A DNA stretch of 64,000 nucleotides from Desulfocarbo indianensis (GTDB taxonomy: Bacteria > Desulfobacterota > Desulfarculia > Desulfarculales > Desulfarculaceae): the NCBI GenBank assembly GCA_001184205.1, contig LBMP01000001.1, forward strand, positions 710,001 through 774,000. The letters are read 5' to 3'. Positions 19,897-27,556 of this stretch are shown piece after piece. A program made the position numbers and the translations under genes. Position 1 is the first letter of the stretch. Every line of letters starts with the position of its first letter. Under the pieces are notes generated by a model. That model did no database searches, was not told the DNA's origin, and worked only from the letters and a program-made list of their open reading frames with translations.

Positions 19897-21387
19897 TCAG
19901 CCCTTGATCACGGCCAGGGGACGGGTGCGGACCACTTTGCGGGCCAGGCCGGAGCCGTGCATCACCTCCACCACCTGGGCGGCGTCCTTGTAGGCCTCGG
20001 GCATTTCCTCGGCCAGGGTTTTCAGGTTGGCGGCCCGCACCAAAACCCCGCGAGCGGCCATTTCCTCGGTCAGGCTGCGGCCCCTGGCTTCTTTCTTGGC
20101 CCTGGTGCGCGACATCCGGCGGCCGGCGCCGTGGGCCGAGGAGGCGAAGGTCTCGGCTTCGGCCTTTTCGGTGCCGCAGAGCACGAAGCTGGCCCGGCCC
20201 ATGTCGCCCGGCAGCAAGACCGGCTGGCCAACCTGCTGATATTGGGCGGGAAGCTCGCTATGGCCCGGCCCCAGGGCCCGGGTGGCGCCCTTGCGGTGCA
20301 CCCAAAGCTCGCGGCGCCGGCCCTGCCAAAGGTGGTTCTCCAGCTTGGCCACGTTGTGGGCCACGTCATAAACCAGGCTCAGGCCCAGCTGCGCCGGGCC
20401 CAGGCCCAGGGCGCGCTGCATGGCCTCCCTGGCCAGGTGGGTGAGCGCCTGGCGGTTGGCAAAGGCGTAGTTGGCCGCCGCCGCCATGGCCGCCAGATAG
20501 GCCCTCCCGGCGGGGGAGGCGGGCGGCGCGGCGATGAGCTGCCTATCCGGCGGGCGGATGGCCTCCGGGGATTTGGCCAGGGAGCGCAAGGCATCGTCGC
20601 AGACCTGATGCCCCAGGCCCCGGCTGCCGGAATGAATCCACAGCACCAGTTGGCCCTCGCGCAGGCCGAAAGCCTCGCTGACCCGCTGGTCATAAACCTG
20701 GTCCACCTGGGCTATCTCCAGGAAATGATTGCCCGCGCCCAGGGTTCCCACCTGGCAGGAGCCGCGCTTCAAGGCCCGGGGGCCCACTTCCTCGGGGTCG
20801 GCGCCGGGAAGCGCCCCAAAGGATTCGCAGAACTCCAGATCCGACTCCACCCCCATGCCCCGGCCCACCACCCAGGCCGCGCCCTGACTCAAGACCCTGC
20901 GCAGGTCCTTTTCGCTGAGATTAAGGCCGCCGCCCACCCCCACCCCGGCGGGAATCCCGGCGGCCAGCACGTCGGCCAGGTTCCGCAGTTGGCCGGGGCT
21001 CAGGTCCTGGGCCGAGAGCTTGCTTCGAAGAAGCCGCACCCCGCAGTTGATGTCGTAACCCACGCCGCCGGGGGAGACCACGCCGCCGGCCGGATCAAAG
21101 GCCGCCACCCCGCCGATGGGAAAGCCGTAGCCCTGGTGGGCGTCGGGCATGGCCAGGGAGGGTCCCACTATGCCCGGCAGGGAGGCCACGCCCCGCACCT
21201 GCTCCAGCACCCCCTCGCGGAGCATCTCGGCCAGAAGGGCCTCGCTGGAAAAAACCAGGCCCGGCGAATTCATGCCGACTGCTTGGGGAATCTGCCAGCG
21301 ATAGTCATCTATTTTTATAATATCTGTCATATCAGCGGCTATGGCGTTGCAATCCAGAGAGCCCAAATCCCAGGGCCTTTGAAACAT
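19897..21387 (-). CDS. rtcB: RtcB-type RNA ligase
   Basis: The 496-aa (or 477-aa from an internal ATG at 21330) protein matches RtcB, which seals RNA 2',3'-cyclic phosphate or 3'-phosphate ends to 5'-OH ends with GTP and Mn. Motifs: PDAHQGYGFPIGGV, GGVGYDINCGVRLL with metal-binding Asp and Cys, GTLGAGNHFLEIAQVD, WIHSGSRGLGHQV, SLVYDVAHNVAKLE and VHRKGATRALGPG, the last bearing the His that takes GMP in this family. Neither start has a clear Shine-Dalgarno. Archease, the known activator of RtcB, lies upstream on the same strand at 26198-26617, but the two are separated by a 5-kb insert on the opposite strand. Confidence 0.96.
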   Translation of the reverse strand: MFQRPWDLGSLDCNAIAADMTDIIKIDDYRWQIPQAVGMNSPGLVFSSEALLAEMLREGVLEQVRGVASLPGIVGPSLAMPDAHQGYGFPIGGVAAFDPAGGVVSPGGVGYDINCGVRLLRSKLSAQDLSPGQLRNLADVLAAGIPAGVGVGGGLNLSEKDLRRVLSQGAAWVVGRGMGVESDLEFCESFGALPGADPEEVGPRALKRGSCQVGTLGAGNHFLEIAQVDQVYDQRVSEAFGLREGQLVLWIHSGSRGLGHQVCDDALRSLAKSPEAIRPPDRQLIAAPPASPAGRAYLAAMAAAANYAFANRQALTHLAREAMQRALGLGPAQLGLSLVYDVAHNVAKLENHLWQGRRRELWVHRKGATRALGPGHSELPAQYQQVGQPVLLPGDMGRASFVLCGTEKAEAETFASSAHGAGRRMSRTRAKKEARGRSLTEEMAARGVLVRAANLKTLAEEMPEAYKDAAQVVEVMHGSGLARKVVRTRPLAVIKG

Positions 21388-21603
21388 GATACCAGGCTCA
21401 AAGAGTCAAGGTTAGCCTTTGACCGCCGGAATTTCAGATGGGCAACCCGGCCAGGGCTCGCCAAGGCGGGGAGGACCCGGCCGCGAGGCCGGATAAGGAT
21501 TTGTGACCGCCTTCCGGTGAGACCCGCTGGGGGTTTTGTCCATACTGCCTCCTATGGAAAAACTATCCCCGCGCCATAACGCGGGCGCGAACAGGAGGCG
21601 TAT

Positions 21604-22911
21604 ATGCGCTCTGTGAAAGTACAACACGATTGGCAAGAACAGACCGGGAACGGTATCAATTTGATGCCGGATTTGGAGCCGGTCACGGTTTCCCTGTGCC
21701 CCAGGTTCGATGGCCAGGGCCGTTTCGATTACGACGCCACCATAAGGGAGGTGGAAAATAAGTTGCTGGAGGCCTGGAAGCTCTCCATCGATCTGCGCAA
21801 GCAGGCCCAGGTGCCGGAAGGTTTCGAGGTTTTTCTTAAAGAGGTGGTAGCCGAGACCCAGATCCAAGAAAACTCCGATGTGCTGGGGGAATTTTGTCTG
21901 GACTCGCCGTCCCTGAGCGGAGGGACCCTGGGGCTGGCTTTGGGCCTGAAAATGAGGGAATCCGGCTACGGGTTCAGCCTGGAATGGCTCCCCGGTCCGG
22001 AGGGCGAGTTGGACGGAGCCGCCGTGGTCGAGGCCTTGGCCCAGGCCTATCGGGAGGTATACGCCCTGCCCGGCGGCCACCCGGCTTTCACCGCGGCGCA
22101 AAAAGGCGATCTGGAGCAAAAGGCCCCGGCCTGGGCCCAGGGCCTCTTGCAAGAGGCGGGCTTTGTGCTGCCCAAGGCCGAGGTGGATTTGCAAAGCGCC
22201 GAATGGGTGGATGGCGCGCTACGTTTGTGGATAAACCTGCACGCCGACAAGACAAGCAAGCATGCCTTGCTGGTGGGGGTGAGCGGAGAGGGCGGGGTCG
22301 ATCTTTCCGGCCTGGACCAGGTGGCCGCCCAGATGGCCCAGGAATGGTGCGCCAGCCTGGGAATTGCCAGCGCGCAATGGCTTTGTGCTAAACTGTCGCG
22401 GGAAATCGAACCCGAGGCTCGGGAATACGCCGCCTGGATCATCCAGGAGGAGGACAGGATACGGGCCGAGTTCTGGGCCGCCATGAACCGGGAGCTGGAA
22501 GGCCACCTGCAAAAGGCCGAAGATCTACGCAAGGCCGCCGAGGCCTGGCGGCAGGATTACGATTCCTGGGCCAAGAGCCGCGATCGGATCAAAATACAGG
22601 CGTCCGAAAAGGCCGATGGGGGGGCCGGCGCGGAAATCACCGTCCAAGTAGCCGATATACCCCAAGAAAAAAAGTCGAGCCTGCGGTTGATCTGGGAAGG
22701 GCTTTGCCAATTGCCCGGCGCGGTGGCCAAGGGCATGGAGGGCAAGGTGGATGACATGGCCAAGGGAGCGGAGTTCGGCTTCCGCGCGGGTGGGGTTGTC
22801 GTGTCAGAGGCAGCCTGGATGGTAATAAAAGATGTATTTAATTCCGTTTTATGGGCTGTTGCGCCGGAACCTACCGTTAAGTTTATTGGAAGGAAACTCG
22901 CAAAAAAATAG
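21604..22911 (+). CDS. Hypothetical protein, 435 aa, at the head of the AT-rich island
   Basis: The family is not recognised. The start is supported by aggaggcg. Residues 1-270 mix beta-like and helical segments (an internal weak repetition of 'L..EAGFVLP..EVDL' and 'L..QAQVPEGFEVFL' type). Residues 275-330 are strongly charged and coiled-coil-like (EPEAREYAAWIIQEEDRIRA...). Residues 365-425 are amphipathic to hydrophobic (AGGVVVSEAAWMVIKDVFNS). Codon use is GC-rich like the chromosome until about base 22800, then becomes AT-rich for the last 35 residues and stays so through the following genes. The stop overlaps a Shine-Dalgarno for a micro-ORF, linking it to the island. A polymorphic-effector or bacteriocin-like arrangement is possible but is inference only. 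Confidence 0.75.
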   Translation: MRSVKVQHDWQEQTGNGINLMPDLEPVTVSLCPRFDGQGRFDYDATIREVENKLLEAWKLSIDLRKQAQVPEGFEVFLKEVVAETQIQENSDVLGEFCLDSPSLSGGTLGLALGLKMRESGYGFSLEWLPGPEGELDGAAVVEALAQAYREVYALPGGHPAFTAAQKGDLEQKAPAWAQGLLQEAGFVLPKAEVDLQSAEWVDGALRLWINLHADKTSKHALLVGVSGEGGVDLSGLDQVAAQMAQEWCASLGIASAQWLCAKLSREIEPEAREYAAWIIQEEDRIRAEFWAAMNRELEGHLQKAEDLRKAAEAWRQDYDSWAKSRDRIKIQASEKADGGAGAEITVQVADIPQEKKSSLRLIWEGLCQLPGAVAKGMEGKVDDMAKGAEFGFRAGGVVVSEAAWMVIKDVFNSVLWAVAPEPTVKFIGRKLAKK

Positions 22912-22934
22912 GAGATCGCAATGCAAGTTATGCA

Positions 22935-23087
22935 ATGAATGATATAGATAATCTGTTGAATGTATCGGAAAGAACATTATTTGTTGTTAATTTGATCGGA
23001 GATGTAAATGGCATGGGAGAAAAGGCAATAAATATTAGTGATGAAATATTAAACATTAAAAAGATGGTGTTCGTAAATGGTAAATAA
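22935..23087 (+). CDS. Small ORF of 50 aa, translationally coupled to the 435-aa gene
   Basis: The product starts MNDIDNLLNVSERTLFVVNL and ends VFVNGK. A five-codon micro-ORF (22921-22938) with a ggag ribosome-binding site overlapping the previous stop codon ends in an ATGA that overlaps this start, a classic reinitiation arrangement. Composition is AT-rich like the downstream array. No membrane helix is evident. The family is unknown and expression is unproven. Confidence 0.4.
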   Translation: MNDIDNLLNVSERTLFVVNLIGDVNGMGEKAINISDEILNIKKMVFVNGK

Positions 23088-23121
23088 ATTTAATTAACCT
23101 ATTAATCGGATATAATATTTC

Positions 23122-23553
23122 ATGGAATATGCACATGTAGTGGTAGAAACGACATTAGATGTATTGAGGTTTTTAACTAGCGAATGGCTTTTTTATCGCC
23201 TAGGGCCAGTGTGTTTAGTGGTGGAGAGCTTTATTGTATATAAATACTATGCGCATGAAAAAAAATATAATAGCGTGGAAGAGCGGAAGAAAAGCCTTAA
23301 ATTGTATTGGAAAATAAACGTGGCTAAGTTAGGTTTTATGTTGTGTTTAATTTATCTGCTAATGGATGAAAGTAATAGATATTTATATAACAGAATGTTA
23401 AATTTAATGCTTCTATACTATTTGTTTACATTGACAATTGTAGTGATATCGTTGTTGCCCGTGAGGAATAATGTTAAAGATAATAAAAAATTTTGTTCGA
23501 CAAGACCTGAAGGCAATAAAAACACTGATGAGTTAAAGAACGATTTCAGATGA
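23122..23553 (+). CDS. Small three-helix membrane protein, array copy A1
   Basis: 143 aa. The segment FLTSEWLFYRLGPVCLVVES (about 17-36) is the array signature and forms most of the first predicted membrane helix (about 22-42). A basic loop EERKKSLKLYWKIN follows, then helix 2 (about 66-81, KLGFMLCLIYLL) and helix 3 (about 92-114). The C-terminal tail is hydrophilic and ends DELKNDFR, identical to the end of copy A4. The Shine-Dalgarno is weak; 'tataat' lies about 10 bases upstream. The family is unknown. Size and topology resemble immunity proteins or small membrane effectors, but no homology to a known family is recognised. Confidence 0.8.
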   Translation: MEYAHVVVETTLDVLRFLTSEWLFYRLGPVCLVVESFIVYKYYAHEKKYNSVEERKKSLKLYWKINVAKLGFMLCLIYLLMDESNRYLYNRMLNLMLLYYLFTLTIVVISLLPVRNNVKDNKKFCSTRPEGNKNTDELKNDFR

Positions 23554-23558
23554 GCGAC

Positions 23559-23615
23559 TTGCTTGAATATTTGGGGTAAATTAACCGCTTATACGATCAG
23601 GCTGCTGGTTTGACG
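23559..23615 (+). pseudogene. Remnant of a B-type array gene after A1
   Basis: The same start context as copies B2 and B3 is present (agcgacttgcttgaa) but the frame stops after six codons. Further on, tatacgatcaggctgctgg resembles the tataacgaggttgct of B3. The rest of the gene is gone. This marks A1 plus B1 as the oldest or most decayed unit. Confidence 0.55.
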
Positions 23616-23667
23616 ATTTGCGGAAAATCAATGATATTGGCAGTTAAAAATTATCCTGTGACAACTA

Positions 23668-24066
23668 ATGGAATTTATAGAAGTAGCAAAAAACATTATA
23701 TTGACGCAATACGACTGGTATAAATTTCTAACCAGTGAATGGCTTTATTTTCGCCTGGGGCCGGTGTGTTTAGTGATTGAAAGCATTATTACATATATAC
23801 TTGTCGCAAAGAAAGACGAAAATGAAAGCGCGGAAGAACGTAAAAAAAGCCTGAAATTTTATTGGAAAATAAACATTTGGAAAATAAGTTTCGTGTTATT
23901 TTTAACATATTTAATCCTGAGCGGTAGCGGTAGGTTCACCTATTCCAGGCTCATGGGCATAGTGCTGTTTTACTATTTTTATACAGCGGTGTTAGTGGCC
24001 GCGCTAACAATTTCATTGTTTGCAAAGGTTGTTAAAAAAGCGGTCGGCAAAGATAACATCGAATAA
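23668..24066 (+). CDS. Small three-helix membrane protein, array copy A2
   Basis: 132 aa. It begins MEFIEVAKNIILTQYDWYKF, nearly the same as A4, with the signature FLTSEWLYFRLGPVCLVIES, then a loop AEERKKSLKFYWKIN, and helices at about 67-82 and 92-115. The frame ends at TAA eight codons before the place where A1 and A4 end; the DNA beyond that stop still encodes LKNDFR in the same frame, so a point change has truncated the tail. No clear ribosome-binding site. Function unknown. Confidence 0.8.
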   Translation: MEFIEVAKNIILTQYDWYKFLTSEWLYFRLGPVCLVIESIITYILVAKKDENESAEERKKSLKFYWKINIWKISFVLFLTYLILSGSGRFTYSRLMGIVLFYYFYTAVLVAALTISLFAKVVKKAVGKDNIE

Positions 24067-24092
24067 TTAAAGAATGATTTCAGGTAAGCGAA

Positions 24093-24505
24093 TTGCTTGA
24101 ACATTTACTTAAAATCTATAATCATTATAATGATGTTGCTGATTTTTTAGCCGGTTCATGGCTGTTCGTCCGCTTGGCTCCTGTTTGTTTGGTGGTTGAG
24201 AGCACTATTGCCTACATGCTTACCAAATATAGCGGCGTTAACCAGAATAAAAAAAAATTGAAAAGGGAGTATCTTCAGTATGGAAGTTCTTCTTGGCAAA
24301 GTTATTCTTTTTAATAATGGAATTGCTTGTAATTTTTAGCGAACCTGAAAAAACAGGGCCAAGGTGGGAATTGTATATGATGGTCTTTTATTATATTTAC
24401 ACTCTTGGAATGGTAGTGCTGTTTATATCCTATTTTGTCTCGGGCGACTTGAAATTCAACAAGCCTGGTATTTCCGAGGAAGAAACTACCGACAAAGATG
24501 CTTAA
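24093..24505 (+). pseudogene. B-type array gene with a frameshift at an A9 run (copy B2)
   Basis: Read from the TTG at 24093 the product begins MLEHLLKIYNHYNDVADFLA and carries the variant signature WLFVRLAPVCLVVES, then runs out of frame after the nine-A run at 24249-24257. In the -1 frame the similarity to intact copy B3 resumes (VWKFFLAKLFFLIMELL, then VFYYIYTLGMVVLFISYF) and ends at 24505. It is either a broken gene, a sequencing error in a homopolymer, or a product of slippage on the A run. The TTG start is shared by B3. Confidence 0.7.
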
Positions 24506-24603
24506 AATATTGGCCTTATGGCATGTAGGTAGCTGATGAACTACTAGGACATGTAAGTTGTATAAATAAGTCCAGCAAGTAATTATAAATACAAAATGCG
24601 AGG

Positions 24604-25113
24604 ATGCCTGGTTGGCATATGCTTGAAAAAATTATAGTCGGGACAATTAATATAATAGGAGATTTAATATCCTTTTTGAAGCCGTTGGTGTTTCTGCTAT
24701 TCGATACGCTAAATTATCTAGCTAGCGAATGGCTTTTTTTGAGACTGGGGCCAATGTGTTTAGTAATTGACAGCATTATTACATATATAATTGTCGCAAA
24801 GAAAAATAAAGATCGCATAGCGGCGGAGCGGAAAAAAGCATTTAAATTGTATTGGAAATTCACATTTGCCAAGATATGTTTTGTTTCATATTTAGCGTAT
24901 TTAATAGTAAGTGACAAAGGAGAAATAACATATTCAAGCCTTATGAATATAATGCTGGTATATTACATCTATACAGCATCGCTAGTGCTTTTCTCGACGA
25001 TTTATCTGTTTTTAAGAGACAATAAAAGCGACGACCGAGAGGTAAAAGATATTGCTACGATAAGACGAAAAGGCAATGATGGCAATGAAAGGCCTGGTGC
25101 AAAAATATCTTAG
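24604..25113 (+). CDS. Small membrane protein with N-terminal extension, array copy A3
   Basis: 169 aa from the ATG at 24604; an ATG at 24619 would give MLEKIIVGTIN. About 35 extra residues precede the signature and form an additional hydrophobic helix (IIGDLISFLKPLVFLLFDTL). The core is LASEWLFLRLGPMCLVIDS, then loop AAERKKAFKLYWKFT, helix near 95-112 and helix near 122-145. The tail is basic and diverges from the other copies. No B-type unit follows it. Function unknown. Confidence 0.78.
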   Translation: MPGWHMLEKIIVGTINIIGDLISFLKPLVFLLFDTLNYLASEWLFLRLGPMCLVIDSIITYIIVAKKNKDRIAAERKKAFKLYWKFTFAKICFVSYLAYLIVSDKGEITYSSLMNIMLVYYIYTASLVLFSTIYLFLRDNKSDDREVKDIATIRRKGNDGNERPGAKIS

Positions 25114-25250
25114 ATATGCGACAGATGAATGAAATAATTGAGAGCAAATCAGTAGCCTATATATTGAAAAAAGCGGGGATACACTGAAACGCCACGAGCG
25201 GTAACAGCCCCTCGTTCGAATAATAATCAGAATGAATCTTCTGACGCAAC

Positions 25251-25706
25251 ATGGAATTCGTTGAATCCATAAAAACAATTCTGCTAACTCAATATGAGTG
25301 GTATAAGTTCTTAACCAGTGAATGGTTATTTTTCCGATTGGGGCCGGTGTGTCTGGTGCTGGAAAGTGTTATTGTCTATATATACCTTGCGCGCGAGAAA
25401 GAATATAATAACCAGGAAGAACGGGAAAAAAGCTTTAAGTTGTATTGGAAATTAACCGCTTTTAAAATTGGTTTTATGCTGTATCTGACATGTTTGATAC
25501 TTAACGATACAAGCAGATCTCTATATATTGAACTAATGGGTATAATGTTGGCTTATTATATCTATACAACGGTGCTAGTAATTTTATTTATAATTTCATT
25601 ATTCATAAAAGACACCCAAGATAACGGCAATTGCGAGGAGAGTATAGGTCCGACAATACCGGAAAATAATGATGGTCCTGATGAGTTAAAGAACGATTTC
25701 AGGTAA
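25251..25706 (+). CDS. Small three-helix membrane protein, array copy A4
   Basis: 151 aa, starting MEFVESIKTILLTQYEWYKF, with FLTSEWLFFRLGPVCLVLES, the loop QEEREKSFKLYWKLT, helix 2 near 71-86 and helix 3 near 96-120, and a hydrophilic tail ending DELKNDFR. It is the best-preserved A copy and is followed after only 5 bases by the intact B3 gene, so A4-B3 looks like the functional unit of the array. Function unknown. Confidence 0.82.
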   Translation: MEFVESIKTILLTQYEWYKFLTSEWLFFRLGPVCLVLESVIVYIYLAREKEYNNQEEREKSFKLYWKLTAFKIGFMLYLTCLILNDTSRSLYIELMGIMLAYYIYTTVLVILFIISLFIKDTQDNGNCEESIGPTIPENNDGPDELKNDFR

Positions 25707-25711
25707 GCGAA

Positions 25712-26125
25712 TTGCTTGAACATTTACTTATAATCTATAATCATTATAACGAGGTTGCTAATTTCTTGTCTAGTTCATGGCTATTCCTACGTCTGGCTCC
25801 TGGTTGCCTGGTGGTTGAGAGCACACTAAGCTATCTCCTATGTAAATATGATAAATCACGTAATAGTGTTGCCGAAAAACAGAAGTCGCTGCGGACTTTT
25901 TGGAAATTTATCTTGGTGAAACTAATTATGTTCATTGGTTTGCTCTTTTTAATATATCTCAATTCAGACGAAAAAGAAGCCTACATAAGAGCTTTGGATG
26001 GGATGCCATTTTATTATGTTTATACCTTTGGGGTAATAGTCGTTTTCGTAATCAGCATAGTTAAAAGAAATTTACAGTTTAAAGTGCCTCCCCTGCTCCA
26101 AGAAAAACCAGACGGCAGAGACTAG
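25712..26125 (+). CDS. Small membrane protein, array copy B3 (TTG start)
   Basis: 137 aa, read from a TTG with 'caggtaag' upstream. It begins MLEHLLIIYNHYNEVANFLS, then WLFLRLAPGCLVVES, a loop with AEKQKSLRTFWKF, and hydrophobic helices near 66-86 and 97-118 (FYYVYTFGVIVVFVISIV). B copies have RLAP where A copies have RLGP, and share the LEHLL start. Intact here, frameshifted in B2 and lost in B1. The start choice rests on conservation among B copies. Function unknown. Confidence 0.78.
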   Translation: MLEHLLIIYNHYNEVANFLSSSWLFLRLAPGCLVVESTLSYLLCKYDKSRNSVAEKQKSLRTFWKFILVKLIMFIGLLFLIYLNSDEKEAYIRALDGMPFYYVYTFGVIVVFVISIVKRNLQFKVPPLLQEKPDGRD

Positions 26126-26197
26126 CGGATTTCGGTGGCAGACGCCAAGCCGCTCCCCGCGAGCGCGCATGCATGGCGCCCTTAGCATATCCCCCCG

Positions 26198-26617
26198 CTA
26201 AACATCCAAGATCACATGAGCTTTCCAGCCGGAGCCGCTCCGGCTCACCTGGGCCTCGTGATAGGTGACCGCCTTCACCGGCTCGGCCGGCTCATGCAGG
26301 GAAGGCTGCAAGGGGACGAAGCCCAAACGTGCCTCCAGCGAGGTTTCGCTAAGGCTGCCTATCTCCGCCGCCGCCAGCAAAAGCCCCTCGGCGTCGGACT
26401 GATACACCACCTCGGCCAAAAGCTGCACCAGAAGCTCGGCCCGGTCCAGGCCCTGGGCTTGGAAAGGCTGCCAGGTTAGCCGGCCGTCCCTGGGGCCCGC
26501 GTACATGAGGGTGGCCAAGGCCACCGCCGCCGCGCTGAACAGCTCGGGGGCGCTGTCCGCCTCCACCCACAAACCCAGGTCCGCGGTGTGGGAGCTGGTG
26601 CCGCTTCGGGAACTCAT
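26198..26617 (-). CDS. Archease family protein
   Basis: The 139-aa product starts MSSRSGTSSHTADLGLWVEA, equivalent to the DHxADx metal-binding start of archeases, and ends with VKAVTYHEAQVSRSGSGWKAHVILDV, the family C-terminal motif with metal-binding Asp as penultimate residue. Archease speeds guanylylation and turnover of RtcB RNA ligase. A GGAGG lies 11 bases before the ATG at 26617, so the longer start at 26656 is not needed. On the same strand, rtcB lies downstream but about 5 kb away behind the island, suggesting that an archease-rtcB operon was split by insertion. Confidence 0.9.
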   Translation of the reverse strand: MSSRSGTSSHTADLGLWVEADSAPELFSAAAVALATLMYAGPRDGRLTWQPFQAQGLDRAELLVQLLAEVVYQSDAEGLLLAAAEIGSLSETSLEARLGFVPLQPSLHEPAEPVKAVTYHEAQVSRSGSGWKAHVILDV

Positions 26618-26668
26618 GCCGGGCAAAACCTCCGGAGGCGCGGCCGGGCCGCGCAACGGGGCAATATC

Positions 26669-27490
26669 CTATTTCCAAACGATATCAGGCGTTTTGCGAA
26701 GTGGAATCCGCTGGTATTTATACTTGGGCTTGCCCAGCATCATGGAGCCGAAAACCTGGTGGCCTTCGGGCAGGCCCAATTCCTTGGCCATGGGCGGATG
26801 TAAAAGCGGGGCCATGTTGAAGAACCCGGCCCAACAGGCCCCCAGGCCATGGGCGGCGGCGGCCAGCTCCAAATAGGCCATGGCGATGGTGCAGCCCTGG
26901 GGAGCGGTGCGGTCGTCTTTGGGCGCGTGAACCTGCACCAAAACCGGCGCGCCGCGCAAAATGGTGTCCATGCCGGACTCCCAGCGAGCCACCACCCTGT
27001 CCAGATGGAGCATCTCCGCCAGTTGGTGCTTGGCCTTGACCAGGCCGCGCAGCCAATCCACCACCAGGCCGGCCAGGCGCTTCAGCTCGGCGCGGTCATC
27101 GCGCACAACCCAGTGGCATGGCTGCATATTATGGCCAGAGGGCGCGTAGGAGGCGATGCGGATGAGGCTCTCAATGGTCTCGCGGGGCACGGGCTCGTCC
27201 TGGTAAGCCCGGATGGAGCGGCGCGAGGTGAGAAACTGGCCGGCCTGGGGGCCGGTCAGGACCAGTTCCTTATCAAGGGGCTGGCAGGCCTCCACGGCCA
27301 TGGCCCGGTGGGAGAGCGCGCCGTGGGGACAGACCGCCACGCAATGGCCGCAGGTTATGCAAAGCTCCTCGGCCTCGGCGGAGGGTTTGGGGTTTTCGCC
27401 TTTGCTCCAGTCGATGATGCCCATGGGGCACACCGCGGCGCAGATGCCGTCCTTTTTGCATTTGCCGGCGTCAACCGTGAACAAGCTCAT
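26669..27490 (-). CDS. Nitroreductase with N-terminal 2[4Fe-4S] ferredoxin domain
   Basis: 273 aa. Residues 1-60 hold two ferredoxin cysteine sets (CKKDGICAAVCPMGI and CITCGHCVAVCPHG). Residues about 85-270 are an FMN nitroreductase fold: SRRSIRAYQDEPVPRETI, ASYAPSGHNMQPCHWVV, GCTIAMAYLELAAAAHGLGACWAG, GSMMLGKPKYKYQRIPLR. Such fused enzymes are common in strict anaerobes and pass electrons from ferredoxin-type clusters to FMN. Substrate unknown. Cytoplasmic. It lies 52 bases upstream (in transcription order) of the archease gene. Confidence 0.93.
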   Translation of the reverse strand: MSLFTVDAGKCKKDGICAAVCPMGIIDWSKGENPKPSAEAEELCITCGHCVAVCPHGALSHRAMAVEACQPLDKELVLTGPQAGQFLTSRRSIRAYQDEPVPRETIESLIRIASYAPSGHNMQPCHWVVRDDRAELKRLAGLVVDWLRGLVKAKHQLAEMLHLDRVVARWESGMDTILRGAPVLVQVHAPKDDRTAPQGCTIAMAYLELAAAAHGLGACWAGFFNMAPLLHPPMAKELGLPEGHQVFGSMMLGKPKYKYQRIPLRKTPDIVWK

Positions 27491-27556
27491 GACAGGGCCC
27501 TCCAGTATGCATGGGATTAAAGCGGGCGCGCGCTTCCGCCCCCCCTTGGCAAAAGC

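Larger units (their letters stand above)
22800..26130. mobile_element. AT-rich genomic island carrying a degenerate tandem array of small membrane protein genes
   Basis: Base composition falls sharply from about 22800 and recovers at about 26130, whereas both flanks are GC-rich. All genes inside run on the plus strand, while the flanking rtcB and archease run on the minus strand. The contents are six related small membrane protein genes or remnants in the order A1, remnant B1, A2, frameshifted B2, A3, A4, B3. A junction sequence (ttaaagaa-gatttcag...agcga-ttgcttgaa) recurs between A and B units at 23532-23567, 24066-24101 and 25685-25720, showing tandem duplication. No integrase or terminal repeats were seen. 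Confidence 0.75.

Noticed and set aside
23122-26125. CRISPR-like array, because similar blocks recur at intervals
   Set aside because: The recurring blocks are coding paralogues of 400-500 bases with diverged sequence, not short identical repeats with unique spacers. No CRISPR array was seen anywhere in the window.
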